Origin: Conchocele bisecta
Lineage: Eukaryota; Mollusca; Bivalvia; Lucinida; Thyasiridae
Length of the DNA: 64,000 bases
Reading direction: 5' to 3'
Assembly: GCA_029237695.1 (NCBI GenBank)
Contig: CM055269.1
Coordinates: 29,236,956-29,300,955 of the forward strand
Position 1 is the stretch's first letter, and each line of letters begins with the position of its first letter. The position numbers and the translations under genes were made by a program. Below the pieces are notes generated by a model, which was not told the origin of the DNA, did not search any database, and was given only the letters and a program-made list of their open reading frames with translations. Below, piece after piece: positions 12,895-24,388 of this stretch.

Positions 12895-13062
12895 TGCCTG
12901 TAATATAGAGAATACCAGGCTAGTGTCATTTGATATCAAGTTTATCAGGCAAGGCTAGGAAACGCGTAGGAATTCCGAGGCTTGCCGAGGAATTCCTACC
13001 GTTTCCGAGCCGAGCCTGATAAACTTGATATCAAAATACACTAGCCTGGTATTCTATTTATC
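12895..13062. mobile_element. Foldback element family F4, copy 1
   Basis: A hairpin with arms of about 80 nt is centred near 12980. The ends read 'tatagagaataccaggc' and, inverted, 'gcctggtattctattta'. A partial arm recurs at 17545-17645. Relatives at 25771-25925 and 43295-43417 keep the ends and the centre but carry different inner arm sequence. From 13062 to 13977 I see no feature beyond short open frames. Confidence 0.85.
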
Positions 13063-13976
13063 AGGTAACGTCTTATGCTCGAAAAGGACCACAGATGACG
13101 TCGTATTCTAATGCACCGAAACTAGAAAGCACGCATCTGATTGGTCAATTGAAATCAGAGCCTATAAAATATGAAAAATCACAGCATATAAAATCTCCGT
13201 TTTACCAGCCTGTGTTTTACAACTCGACATATTTATGTAACCCTACGCGCTTTTGTAAACAATGGCCAGCGCGGCGGTGGGGAATGCAAATATTTCCAAA
13301 TTAATTTCGGTACATTTTCGGTTATCCATTCGGCCATATTGACATGTACAACCGAAAGCGGAAAAGAGAATCTACCAACGGCTGACAAACGTGGCTTTAG
13401 TGTGGTGGCCCTTCAACAAATTCCTAAAAATATTAGCCCACCCGCCCAAAATGCAGAAGAATTTAATAAAGTGCTCAAATGCAAACTCAATATGCCAGTA
13501 CCAGCCTATAACTTTACGAATTCCGATGTGCACATACATGACTATACATAATAAACTGTATTGCAGATGGGTATTCACCTGAATTAGGCGTAAATCCAGG
13601 GAAATCCTAGGCCTGTTGACACAAGTTGTTGCTGACATTTCCTTTGTAAAATCACACGAACCCAATGCAGAATTGTTGGCATTTCTTTAAATGAATAAAA
13701 GCAAATAACTGTTGCAACTACACATACAAAAGCAATACAATAGTTAATATAAACATTACAGTTGAATAAATGTATAGATGTCTTAGAGAAAGTCCCGTTA
13801 ATCTCTATTTGAAATGGGAATATTCTTCGGCGGAGTTAAATTTCTTCAAATTCATTTGGTGTGAGGCGGTTATCGATATGACGACAACAACCTGCTGACG
13901 TAATGAAAAAGATCACTGTTCGTGATATGCTACGACGTTTATAGAAAGCGGGGAGCACACTAGGTGCATTAGAATG

Positions 13977-14143
13977 GGGATAACCATGCTTTGTTTTCCG
14001 ATTTGGAGCGGTATGTGTGAGGTTTTATGGTCTGTGAATCAGTTTTACGGCTCCGCTGACAGCGGAGCCGTAAAACTGATTCACAGACCATAAAACCTCA
14101 CACATACCGCACCAAATCGAAAACCAAAGCATGGTTATCCCCT
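13977..14143. mobile_element. Foldback element family F5, copy 1
   Basis: A hairpin with arms of about 80 nt starts 'ggggataaccatgctttg', centres on 'ctccgctgacagcggag' and ends with the inverse. One arm recurs at 35747-35822, inserted in another MITE. No coding capacity. Confidence 0.88.
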
Positions 14144-14469
14144 AATTATATGGACAGAACGCGGACTTGTTTATGTTGCGTCATTACACTGACGTCATTC
14201 GGTAACATCACGTGACGTCATCCGACCAATGGAACGTCAGTTTTCAATTCATTGTAACCCGGATGTTTATATCAGGTCAATACCTGATACAACAATATGT
14301 TATCAGTCAGTACGTATTCGGTCAATACAGGGCAGGTTACCTGATAAACATGTATATCATCCGTTCGATGATGGAAGATCATGGCGATGTTACTATTAGA
14401 GGCATTTTTTTCTCACGGTAATTTCATTTCACTGACTTTCTATCAGTATGTGAAGTTAAGTCTGACATA

Positions 14470-14780
14470 AAATGTATAATAATACCAATCAATATGTGGG
14501 GTAATGGTGAATGAATGTTTATTTTACCAGAAAATGTCTCAGATGATGTCTCTGATAAAAATAATAGTTTGTGCCTACTGAGTGGGCATGTACCTTTCAG
14601 TAACTGGAATGGATTTATTTATGATAAGGGGGTGTTTTTGTTCTAAAAAATATGAAAATTATTTGCAAAAAGTGCAGATCCCTGATGAGACGGCTCGTCA
14701 CGAGCCGGCTCATCTGGATCTACACTATTTGCCACAACCACTGTGACTATACAGGCCTGTGGTGTTGAAAGGGTTAATAC
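14470..14780. repeat. Two MITE remnants side by side
   Basis: 14475-14605 matches the ends of the element at 40955-41655 (block 'gtgcctactgagtgggcat' and 'gaatgaatgtttatttt'). 14640-14780 is a copy of the F3 palindrome with centre 'gacggctcgtcacgagccg', repeated almost exactly at 56250-56400. Between 14780 and 14990 nothing is recognised. Confidence 0.65.
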
Positions 14781-14989
14781 GGTATTCAGCAGAGGGCTAT
14801 GTTACCTCAAGTATGATTCTGATTTTCTAAAATAGTATTGAAATTCAGTGTTCCCAATTGAGGGCCCTTACAACGGAAAAGTGGTATCCATCCGGTGTTC
14901 TACTATGACACAGTAACCTTTCTAAAATGCCATCAGACCGGTTTTCTAGCACCAATATGATATGGTTACGTTTCTCCATCAATAAACTT

Positions 14990-15275
14990 CATCCAGGTGG
15001 GTGGCAGGTGGGAGAACGGGGTTCATCCTTACCGGAATTCCGACTGGAGACCTGGTTTGGCCCTCACATACGTTTTATGTGACAGCTGAATCTGGTTATA
15101 CCTCTTATGTGAGTATTACGATTATTCGTAATCCTATTTTAGGGGAAGTGGCCAAGTGACGTTGGTGTGGTATGGACGTGGCACCAGGTCGGGTTATTCT
15201 AATTTCAGAGCTGAATGTATGTTTTTTCCATGTAAATATTTCGTTCTGATTTTGGGATTCACCCCCAATAGTGAC
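14990..15275. repeat. Dispersed repeat family R1, copy 2
   Basis: Matches 2110-2490 and 16880-17320 through 'ttaccggaattccgactgg', 'tttggccctcacatac', 'gtggcaccaggtcgggtt' and 'attttgggattcaccccc'. No terminal repeat is visible. From 15275 to 15770 no feature is recognised. Confidence 0.6.
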
Positions 15276-15772
15276 TTGGTCCTAACCAACGATCGCAAAA
15301 AAACGGTTGTTGTGTTTTATAAACGAGTAACAGTAGTGTATGTTCCCATTACCAAACCCATGGTTGAATTCATTAACGTTTTATAACGTCCAATATCACT
15401 TTGTTCGACATGCATTTATTAAATTGTTTCCAAATACGTTTGAAGCACTTTATGGATTTCACTGATATTTTAAAACGATGTGTATCTGTGCACTGAGAAA
15501 TGGGGCTAATGATAGTTTGAACCAATTAAAGCCAGACCAGGCTGCGCATCCACAGGGTCGGATCCGAATCTCCAATATTATAAGCACCATTCCATCAACG
15601 ATCATTTGCCATGCTTCTAAAACATGACGTGCGCCAGCAAATCAGGAACGAGACTAGTCACGAAGACCATCAACCCCAATTAAATTCTCCGATCACAAGT
15701 AAGTAATGACGTAATGGTGGTACTGTGTAAATTCAGATATATGATGGTCTGGCACTGGCATATTACTTTAAA

Positions 15773-15838
15773 GGGTCAGTGGAAGAAGGGGGCTAACTCC
15801 TTGAGGGAGTTATCCCCCTTCTTCCACTGGCCACTGTA
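15773..15838. mobile_element. Small foldback family F6, copy 1
   Basis: A hairpin with arms 'gtcagtggaagaaggggg' and inverse, centre 'aactccttgagggagtt'. Related hairpins are at 37190-37283 (with one arm duplicated) and 44065-44133. About 65 bp, no coding capacity. Confidence 0.8.
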
Positions 15839-16169
15839 TTACAAATGTCGTAAGACACGTTTTATCAGTCTGGTCACTATTGTATCAGACTTGCGTGTCT
15901 GTTATTTCCCGAGCAGTTTCCTACAGCGGAGCGATTGCATACACGCTGGGTAATCTAATTTTGGCGCGCGCCTGTCTTGTAATATTGCGCCAAAACAAGT
16001 AATTCTTGGCAGCAGTTCAGCCCGGCCTTTGTCGTGGAGAAATTATTAGGACAAATATAGATTGTGCAAGTTCATAGGCCTTGTCATCGAGTTCTGATAT
16101 AACGTATAGTAAACGCCTTTATCGCATATTCTAAGGTCGGGTGAGACCTACATGTACGTGTTGTGTCGG

Positions 16170-16510
16170 GTCAGTAGGATGTGAGGAGCCGTATGGGCAT
16201 ATGGCCGGTTGGTAGTCGGTACGAAATCACCCTCCTGCGATGGTGTGGTCACGTGCATACGGGCGATCTACGAGTGTGCTACGGGTTCGCTGTGTGTGCT
16301 TGCGAATGTTTGGCCACATGATCGCAAGTACCCGAACGTGTACCCACGAGTTCCGTAAGGTGCACGTGCGGGCACCGTACGGGCCAGTGAGGATACAGTA
16401 CGGGCTTGGTAACAATCGTATGGAGCCCGTACGGGGTCCGCAAGGGGCATATACGGTGTTTGAAAGGCCGTACGGGGCCCATAGGACCAACATTTGGCGA
16501 TTACGCGATT
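16170..16510. other. GC-rich block with recurrent CGTACGGG motif
   Basis: A GC-rich island in AT-rich surroundings with repeated 'cgtacggg' or 'cgtatggg' and inverse forms (near 16190, 16256, 16375, 16397, 16428, 16470). Open frames on both strands follow from the composition. No splice structure is visible. It may be a decayed tandem repeat or part of a GC-rich element like that at 20613-22184. Confidence 0.4.
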
Positions 16511-16879
16511 CGTGAACTGCCCGGGAGCTTCATGTGACCGAAGAATTAGATATAACAGTAGACACCTCCTTGAGTTTAAAACTGAATACTGCTTCAGTTT
16601 CTAGTGACCTTTTCGACATTCCGGAAGTGATAACACGAAATGGGCGATCCCTATAGCCAACCGGGACAAGTACCTCTACGAAGGTAATTGTAATGCTTGG
16701 CTAACGTGTGGTGGGCAAGTATAGTACTTGAGGCATATAATTATTCAACATAGGGTATTGGCCGTGCACCATGCATGCGATATTACATATGAATGACTCG
16801 CCTTGTCTCAAGGATTTATATATCCTTTTAAACTCGATAGAAGCCTTATAGTCGAACATGTTTTTACCAAACCTGCTGC

Positions 16880-17320
16880 ATGCGATGGGTTCATCTTTAC
16901 CGGAATCCCGACTCTAGACCTGGTTTGGCCCTCACATACGTCTTTGGCATTTTGTATGTGACAGTTTTATGGGAAGGGGCCAAGTGAAAATTGTGTGGTA
17001 TTGACCTGGCACCAGGTCAGGTTATTCTAATTTCAAGGCTGAATATATTTTTTCTCGATGTAAATATTCCGTTTGGATTTTGGGTTTTTTCCCGCAATGC
17101 AGCAGAGGAAACGGGATCGAACCCGTTTGCCCGGCCCTTATGTGATTGTTACGATTATTCGTAATCCTATTACTTTTAGGGGAAGGGACCAAGTGGCTTT
17201 GGTGCGGTATAGACCTGGCAGGCACAAGGTCAGGTTATTCTGGTTTCAGGGCTGAATATTTTTGTTTTCGATGTAAATATTCCGTTCTGATTTTGGGATC
17301 TCCCCCCCCCCCCCCCCACC
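16880..17320. repeat. Dispersed repeat family R1, copy 3, with internal duplication
   Basis: Same family as 2110-2490 and 14990-15275. The segment with 'ggcaccaggtcaggttatt' and 'tgtaaatattccgttctga' occurs twice (16985-17090 and 17170-17300). It ends in a C-tract near 17300. A solo end of the M3 family ('tgatcacgtggttacaac') follows at 17404-17450, then part of an F4 foldback arm at 17545-17645. Confidence 0.6.
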
Positions 17321-17919
17321 CCCATGTCAGTTTTCACTTTGTTGTAACCCAGATGTTTGTATCACAATATGTTATCAGTCAGTACGTATTCGAGCAATAC
17401 AATGCCAAGGTGAGTGATCACGTGGTTACAACAACAACAACAATGGGTGAAAGTGTTGAAAGCGCACCCACTCGAAGGTATACAAATCCGCGCTCTATCC
17501 GTAGATAACGACGTCATATGTGGTCATTTTCGAGCATAACATATTACCTGATAAATAGAATGCCAGGCTATTGTATTTTGATATCCAATTTGTCAGGCTC
17601 GCCTCGGAAACGGTAGGAATTTGCTCGACAAGCCTCGGAATTACACATGTTGGCGACAATTGAGAGTATACGCGTACATGCCCGCTCTCTGCCAGTAGCA
17701 GTACTTGGATTATCCCACGTCAACACGCGTAATTAACATTATAACTCACAGCAGCATAAGGAGTAAGTAGGGGTATTGATCCGGCGCTATCATGACCTGA
17801 GAGTGCCGGGTTTTATCATATGTCACTTCTGACCAGTGTAGACCCTCCTCATCTAGAACACATTCCGTCTAACAGTTCACACTAATTTCTGGGTATGTAT
17901 TCGATGTTCCGCTGATCAA

Positions 17920-17985
17920 ATGGCGAACAGTGTAGACCCTGACCAGACTGCACTAGTGTAGTCTGGTCTGGGTCTACACTGGTCG
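17920..17985. repeat. F3 palindrome copy
   Basis: 'cagtgtagaccctgacc' is mirrored by 'tctggtctgggtctacac' around 'gcactagtgt'. Same family as 10540-10640. 17650-17915 and 17990-18400 show nothing else recognised. Confidence 0.65.
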
Positions 17986-18567
17986 CATATACAATAAACC
18001 CGGTTTTGTCAGATCATGACGAGATAGTTGAGTAAACAAATAATATGCGACCTGTCATCAAAAGGCGACAAATATTCTCTCTCAGAAATAAATACAGCAC
18101 AATACAGCATAATAACAATTATGTCGAGCATCTACTTGCGTGTCTGTGTTTAAATAATTACATTAATGTCTGCAGGCGTTCGAAATTAAGTTGTCAAGAA
18201 TTGAACAGGCATCCGACTCGTGGGAAAAGCCGTTATTATGAATATCCCAGGTTTCCCGTGAGCCTCTGCGGATGCCACCCAATCAATACTGTTTCTCTGG
18301 TTTCCGCCGTTCTCCGTGACAGGGTAGCGTTTAATTTAAAAGTCGCAGTAAACGAGAGCTGTATCGTCAAGCATCTGCTCTCCTCCGCGCGCTAGTGGCG
18401 TTAACGTAACGGGTATTGCGTCACTCGGATAGCAACGTCGATCTTCATTATTTCTGTTACTGGGCGTGTGGATATATTCGCCCGTACATAGTGCCCGGAT
18501 TTGCCGCTCATCTACAAAGTTCCCGGATTAGTTAGTGCCGCGACGTGTGCAGAAGTGACGTACGATC

Positions 18568-18616
18568 ATGCGCGCGCTTCTCGTTGTCTGTGTGACGGTG
18601 AGCTGTCTGTCCGCCG
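18568..18616 (+). CDS. Candidate first coding exon: signal peptide of an acidic secreted precursor
   Basis: An ATG at 18568 opens M-R-A-L-L-V-V-C-V-T-V-S-C-L-S-A and reaches a strong donor, CCG|GTACGT, with GT at 18617. The peptide has an arginine after Met, a hydrophobic core and small residues where signal peptidase would cut, so it looks like a secretory signal. The exon ends in phase 1. The next strongly coding segment downstream (37834) has an acceptor in the same phase, and joining them continues V-I-S-A-P without a stop. The intron would be 19.2 kb. A TGACGT half-site lies just upstream of the ATG, probably in the 5' UTR. No promoter element is certain. What I see is the signal-like peptide and donor; membership of this gene is inferred. 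Confidence 0.5.
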
Positions 18617-19139
18617 GTACGTATGGGAACATGTAGACACGTCTTCTGTGACTGATACGCTATGCTTGATGAACCACAAACCAAATGAGACACGTCATGT
18701 GATTTGTTTGTACCTAAGAACATGTGCGATATTTTATGAAAACTATTTACAAGATTTACTATAATTTCCGTAAATGACATCGAAAGTTGACATTTACATC
18801 ATCTTTCGACGTGATTTACAGAATATATCACAGTTTCTGTAAATATATTTCATGAAAAAATCGTACATGTTCTTATTATAGGTACACAATCGCATGGCGT
18901 GTCTCAACTATTCCGACGTTTCGGCGTAAAGCCTTTATCAAGGAAAGAGTTGCCATCAATTAGGCCATACAAGTGTTTTGCAGAGCTCCATATAAGGAAT
19001 CAGTAATTGAGTATTGTCACTCCACCATTTCTGAAACAATAGGGTATTTAAACAATTTAATTGGGTAAAATAAAATTAACACTGCTGTTTACACATCAGC
19101 AGACAGCAATTATTTAATAATTTGCTTCTAAATGAAAAC

Positions 19140-19192
19140 ATGTATTGGCATTTCATTAGAATTGTCTCCTTGGAGACAATTCTAATGAAATA
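19140..19192. repeat. Short perfect hairpin (family F7)
   Basis: 'tttcattagaattgtctcc' followed directly by its inverse. A sister at 57127-57177 has the same outer arm but an inner 'gagtcctcaggactc', so the inner arm changed on both sides. 18780-19140 is unassigned. Confidence 0.75.
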
Positions 19193-19570
19193 CCAAGATG
19201 TGTATTAATGAAAAAATAATAAAAACATGCTATATTTGTGGTCGGTTTATTGTTTTCTGCAGCATGATAAAGGTACCACAGTTTGTTATTGCTTTTTGAT
19301 ACTCACCACTGCTGATTTCGATTGGGTTTTTGGCAATTTTGATTGGGTATTTAAGCAAATACGCAGCTTATCTGGAGCTCTGGTTTTGGTTCTCAGATAT
19401 CGCCCCGTCAGAAAAATTCCTGCTCGTCAGAGCTTTTGATCTTCATGGACAAATAAAACATATTGTATATTCGCTGCGTAATCGATCAAACATATTACCC
19501 TGCAATAATATGTTATATCCAATCATTTATGACGAAAATCTGGTGATTTTTCACATCGAAAGAGGTTATA

Positions 19571-19783
19571 CAGTGTAACCTCTCTAATGTGGACACCCTG
19601 GGTTCCCAGGGTGTCCGGTTTAGACAGGTTCCAATGTAAAACAGACAGATGACATTTAAGACACGCGTGGCTGTTTTGTGATCATGAACATACATTATCT
19701 TTGGATTTAAATGGAAATGAAACATTTATAAAAATTAAGTACAACTAACATGTCTGTGTGTCTGGTTTAGAGAGGTTCCACTG
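19571..19783. mobile_element. pogo/Tigger-like MITE, copy 1
   Basis: It starts CAGTGTAACCTCTCTAA and ends in the inverse (GAGGTTCCACTG), flanked by TA on both sides, as expected for a TA target duplication. CAGTGGAACCTC-type ends are typical of pogo/Tigger relatives. Full copies lie at 42889-43086 and 62933-63125, and a half copy near 43862-43892. No transposase. From 19790 to 20600 I see no supported feature. Confidence 0.75.
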
Positions 19784-20612
19784 TAGTAACTATATTAAAC
19801 GTATATGTATGTGAACCACGTGTTAAATTGTCATGCAAAATGCATCTTGGAAGAATCCGGGATGAGGTTCTCATGCCCAAAAAAAAACATTGTTTTAAAT
19901 AAATCCGCTCTCTCGCGTCACTCTCAACGAAGTCCGTACCCGAGAACCAAGGTACTTGTTTACGGCCTTAGCGAAGTACATTGTAATCACTTTAACATTG
20001 CAATACACTTGTATACTTCTACTAAATTTAGCTGCCATCTTGTTTGTTATGGAAGTTAAATAGTATTAATACCTTGGTGCACGTTTCTGCATAATTGGAA
20101 AGCAGTCTATCTCATGATATGCTACCACTCATGTGGCGACAGCGACATCTATTGTTTGTTAAAGACACTGTGATACACAGGGAAGATAATGCGGTTATGC
20201 AGTTTCGCTATACATATACCAGTAAAGAGAGGATCTTAAACTAGTTTCCATTTGATATGAGATTTATGAAACCAGTCGCGCACAATGTTTGCTTTTTGCA
20301 GCTCAACTAAGTAAAGTTCAACTATATTACAGTATTTTCACTCCTCAATTTAAAAATCAATGCGTATTTTCACATTGTTGTGAGTATTTTGTACTGGCAC
20401 TTTTGATCATCAGTGCGTATTCTGTTAAAATAAGTGCGTAAAATACGCCAATACGCACCTTATCTGGAGCTCTGATTGTGGGTCCATAACCATGGCGTCT
20501 GACAAAATATATTCTTGAACATGGAAATACGTGCTATTCTATGAGATATCTTGGTGAAACATTTGTAAATACCTAGTTTAGATTCTCCCGATACTGCCCG
20601 GGTACATTGGTA

Positions 20613-22184
20613 AAGCGGCCCTCACATATCAGCCGGCGTCCGCGCGAATGTTTGGCTGCGAGCCTCTCGCAGCTTATGTAACCGGTTCTCAAAATACAGT
20701 CAGATATCACGGCACTATTTTTTCTTGTGGCGCGTATGTATACATCTTGTATCTAGGTCATTGTTAACGACTCGTTTTATGCTATTTTACATTTCACATT
20801 TATTAGAATGTATATCTTTGGTACATAATTAATTAAAGAAAAACCAATGGAACCTCAGATTTAGCCGTTAATTTTCCACAAATAAAACGTAGTATTTTGG
20901 TCGCGCATTAATGGTGTGTAAACCCGAAGCACACCTGTCTGGCACCTGTCTGGATTTTTTCATTCACAACTACGGCGTGTTGCATGTATTTGCATAAAAT
21001 AACACTATAACCACAGGTGTTTGAAGAGTGAATCCGGATATGGAATTACCACCCTTATCACATCGCCGTATGTCGCCAATATTGATTTCTAAAATCAGTC
21101 ATATTTTCGTTAAATGATGTCAAAAATTTATAAAGATATACTGTTGCCACTCATTTGAACCGTGTCGTCTAGATGGTTCACTTATTTGAATCGTCGCGTC
21201 GGCATGTTTCGAATGAGTGGTAATAGCGTACACTTTCACTTACAATAATTGAGCCCGGATATGGAATTACCATCCTTATCGCATCGCCGTATTTCGCCGA
21301 TATTGATTTCGAAAATCAGTCGTAGTTTCCTTAAATGATGTCGAACATTGATAAAACTTTCAGAGCTCATGCGTATGTGTATGTAATGCATAAACAACAA
21401 ATGCTAAGCCTTACTGGATTCTTCCTGTTTCTATACAGCTCCTTCCCCTCTCCACATGCAAAATATGTCGAGTGTTATACAGTTTCCCATAACACCATTT
21501 ACTACAATTACTCTATTTGAAATATTTAAAGGAGAATATACTAAAACACTGTCTACCACCCATTTCAGTTGGGCTCGCAGCTCAGTACTGTCAGTAGTTT
21601 GATTCTAATCGCAGGAGTCGCCAGGAGATTTAGAGCATGTGGATGAATCGGGCGAATTTCATGTCTGCGACTTTTGCCCTCACATATTAGAGGTGGTGCC
21701 CTTTGAACATTGTATCGCAGTGGAGACAGTGCGCCCGCTAGGGCGTCGGCCGGACGCCACTAGATAATCTGGCGGGTGCCAGCTGATCAAAGAACAGGTC
21801 GGTAGGCGTCCTTGCGGGATCCGTGAGGGGGCCGTGAGGCTATTGTAGGGTGGCCGTGAGGGGCCCGTGAAAATCCCACGGCGCCCGGAGGATTTTTTTC
21901 CAATAATTTTCGTCAAAATCTTCATGCGGCCGTCAGATCACTGGTCGGTTCCGGCAGGCCGTCTGGCGGTGCCCTAGCGACGTGTCAACGGGCTTGCCAC
22001 GACCTAAAATCGCGCTTGGAAAATCGCGGATTTGGGAGTCAGGTTTTCACGCCCGCGGCGTTCGTGCGACCTCTAAAAATCGCAGCGGAGCCCGTAGAAA
22101 TCGGGCAGCGTCCGGCCTGACGCCTCGCGAAAATGCCCTTTTTGGCCCGTTTTAGGAGTCGCGACCGATATTTGAGGGCCGCTT
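20613..22184. mobile_element. GC-rich TIR element, interrupted by a nested element
   Basis: The left end 'aagcggccctcacatatc' (20613-20630) is matched by an inverted copy ending at 22184, with one base different. Removing the nested element at 20654-21582 leaves about 640 bp, markedly GC-rich at 21660-22184. No open frame looks protein-like. The TIRs are short, so the class is unknown. Confidence 0.55.
20654..21582. mobile_element. Element with 11 bp TIR (GGCTGCGAGCC), copy 1, nested
   Basis: It starts 'ggctgcgagcctctcgcag' and ends 'gggctcgcagct'. A 694 bp sister at 35912-36605 is nearly identical over most of its length. This copy is longer because a segment around 'atatggaattaccaccctta' and 'tcgccgtatttcgccgat' occurs twice (near 21040 and 21255), separated by about 150 bp of extra sequence. 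No coding capacity. Confidence 0.75.
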
Positions 22185-22524
22185 AAGCGTCAATGGCGAA
22201 TAATCTAACTTGAAGTAGCATGCACACGTACGCTCGAACAAAACGGATATCAAATATACCACGTGTGTGTACGGTGTCCATTCGAATAGAACCCATTCTG
22301 CGAGATGAGGCGGCTGTAATTAAATGTAAACATATAGCCTTATAGGATATTATCCATTAGCGTTTTCTCCGTCATTTATCCATTACCAGTTTATGATTCC
22401 GTTTTGGGCATGTTACTTTCACATGCACAGAAACCATTCACAGAAGCATTATATTGCTGTAATTGGTATTGTGTACGGAAATAAATCATTGTATCTGACT
22501 ATTATACATTTCTGTGGGGCTCTG

Positions 22525-22895
22525 TGTCTGTGATAAAACAACAACAAGTACTGAAACTTCCTGAATCCATCTGATTCAAAGTACGTATTATTTTCTATTG
22601 TCTTTATTACGTACGTAGCGGATTTTGATGAAATGTGGCGCATCAAACGCGTCCAAACTTCTGTCGTTTTTTGCGAATAATCGATTTCCGTGTCTACCGA
22701 CACGGAAATCGATTCTTTGCAAAAACAACATAAGTCTGTCCCGAACTCCATGAATCACCAAATGCAGCTCATGAAGACGCGTTTGCTGTGCCATATTTCA
22801 TCAAAATCCGTTGCATATTAAGGACAATATCAAATAATACTTACTTTGGAGTGGGCGACGTTGTTGTTGTTGTAACCACGTGATCGTGCACCTTG
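22525..22895. mobile_element. TIR element family M3, copy 1
   Basis: The right end is the inverse of 'aaggtgcatgatcacgtgg' followed by (CAA)n. The interior holds a hairpin 'tcgatttccgtgtctaccg' and inverse near 22678-22712 and inverted 'gatgaaatatggcgcatc' arms. Copies: 39182-39606 and 62233-62647 (full), 51725-52010 (one side, at the Polinton edge), 17404-17450 (end only). About 415 bp when complete. Confidence 0.75.
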
Positions 22896-22944
22896 ATTGT
22901 ACTAATTATAGTGAGTGAGCAGGTCCTCGCTGTTCGCTAGTCGA

Positions 22945-23213
22945 TTAACCCTTACACCGCTATCTTATGTTTTTGTCGTCTGTTGTTTATTTTCTATTTT
23001 CCATTTTTATCATCAAAAATATGCTTTGACAGCACTTTAGAATAATTTAAAACATTCTTTAACAGCACTTCAGAATCTTTTCCAATATTCCATTGGAAAT
23101 GATTCTGAAGTACTGTTAAACCATGTTTTTATTGAGACATAGGGCAAGATATAAAGCAACAGCAGAGTGACGACAAGTGTTGTGTGTAGCAGTCTAAGGG
23201 TTAAAAGAACCCT
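22945..23213. mobile_element. TIR element ending TAACCCTTACACCGC, copy 1
   Basis: Starts 'taacccttacaccgct' and ends 'gtagcagtctaagggtta'. Between them are inverted 'gcaacagcagacgac'-type arms and an F2 hairpin core. A second copy is 59044-59300. From 23213 to 23720 the sequence is AT-rich and unassigned. Confidence 0.7.
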
Positions 23214-23720
23214 GGATGTAGCAAGCAAAGTGATGTAATAGCAGGCTGCACCAATACAGCTGACCAGGTAGAAACATAATTGCTACCCCGCTCCATACCT
23301 CTCGCGAGGGTAGCAATATAATATGTTAATATTTGATATGTTAGCGATATAAAATGTCAACTATCAATATCGTTGTATCAATAAATTATTAATAAACAAC
23401 ATACACATAGAGAAATTGGTTATTTTATCGTGTCAATGTGTTCATCTGACATTCACACGTGTATCTTGTAAATGTGAAAGCTTCATTTCGTTATGTTGAA
23501 TGTTGAACGACAACTAGAGAAAAGATGGCTTCGATGGGAAAATGATTTCGCTGTTCCCTGATTATTTTTGGCAATTTACTAGTTCTACATAATAAAATAT
23601 ACAGTTTACTAAATGTTGTCATAATATCATTATGTTTGGGTATGTACTTCGATTTTTTTAATGAGTCAAATTGTAGCCGTAGATAACATATCGGAGGCGA
23701 ATTATTGTCGCTACTGACCA

Positions 23721-23945
23721 GGGGTGCGTTTCACTAAACTTCGTAAGACTAAAATGTACGTAAGTGCAAAATTGTGATCGTCTGTAAATTTCACATTAAC
23801 AACTTTTTCTTGTAAACAATTATTGGATTTAAATTGATTGCAGCCTATGCTCAATAAATGTAAATCCATCAATTGAAATTTCCAGACGATCCTAAATTTG
23901 GACTTACGAACATGTTAGTCGTATGAAGTTTAGTGAAACGGCCCC
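23721..23945. mobile_element. MITE family M2, copy 1
   Basis: Terminal inverted repeats 'gtttcactaaacttcgta' and inverse carry 'gactaaaatgttcgtaagtg' subterminally. The centre contains 'gcctatgctcaataaatg'. At least eight copies occur in the window (23721, 24389, 24700, 24852, 27908, 35672, 42531, 54114), the commonest family here. Confidence 0.85.
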
Positions 23946-24116
23946 CTGAATGGTCAAGAACAGAAGAAACCCGGGTTTGTCAGATCTGTGTGTGTATATA
24001 TGTATTTGTATACGTCATAGTTCTGGATTCTTGCCATATATCATTATGTTGAATTAACTTGGTCAGTTTGTACCACTGACCGGACTGGATGATACATGCA
24101 ATGGTCATGATGCATC

Positions 24117-24189
24117 GCCTCCGTGGCCTAATGGATAAGGCATCGGCCTCCTAAGCCGGGGATTGCGGGTTCGAGTCCCGCCGGAGGTT
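24117..24189 (+). tRNA. tRNA-Arg (anticodon CCT)
   Basis: A 73 nt cloverleaf can be folded. The acceptor GCCTCCG pairs with CGGAGGT (first pair G-T). The D arm is GGCC/GGC with a TAATGGATAA-type loop. The anticodon stem TCGGC/GCCGG surrounds loop CTCCTAA (anticodon CCT, reading AGG). The T arm is GCGGG-TTCGAGT-CCCGC. Box A and box B are intact and there is no intron. A TTTT Pol III terminator follows at 24194-24197. It reads as a functional nuclear tRNA. It sits between MITE M2 copies, inside candidate intron 1 of the secreted-precursor gene. Confidence 0.95.
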
Positions 24190-24388
24190 TCGATTTTAGT
24201 TTCCGCCAGATTAATAAGACACAGCACTTCTAGCATTTGTCATCAACACATTTATTATATATGGCAGTGAGATAACTTCATCAATCGCTGATTGATGGTT
24301 ATCCGCCGGGTGTCATTCGCATGACCTTGAAATGCGGTGTACGGTCTTCTAATGAAAGACCACAAAACCCCAAACTAATAATGCACCA

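Noticed and set aside
18501..18764. 87-codon frame overlapping exon 1
   Set aside because: It reads a different frame across the splice donor, with no protein-like composition. The short signal-peptide frame with a strong donor fits better.
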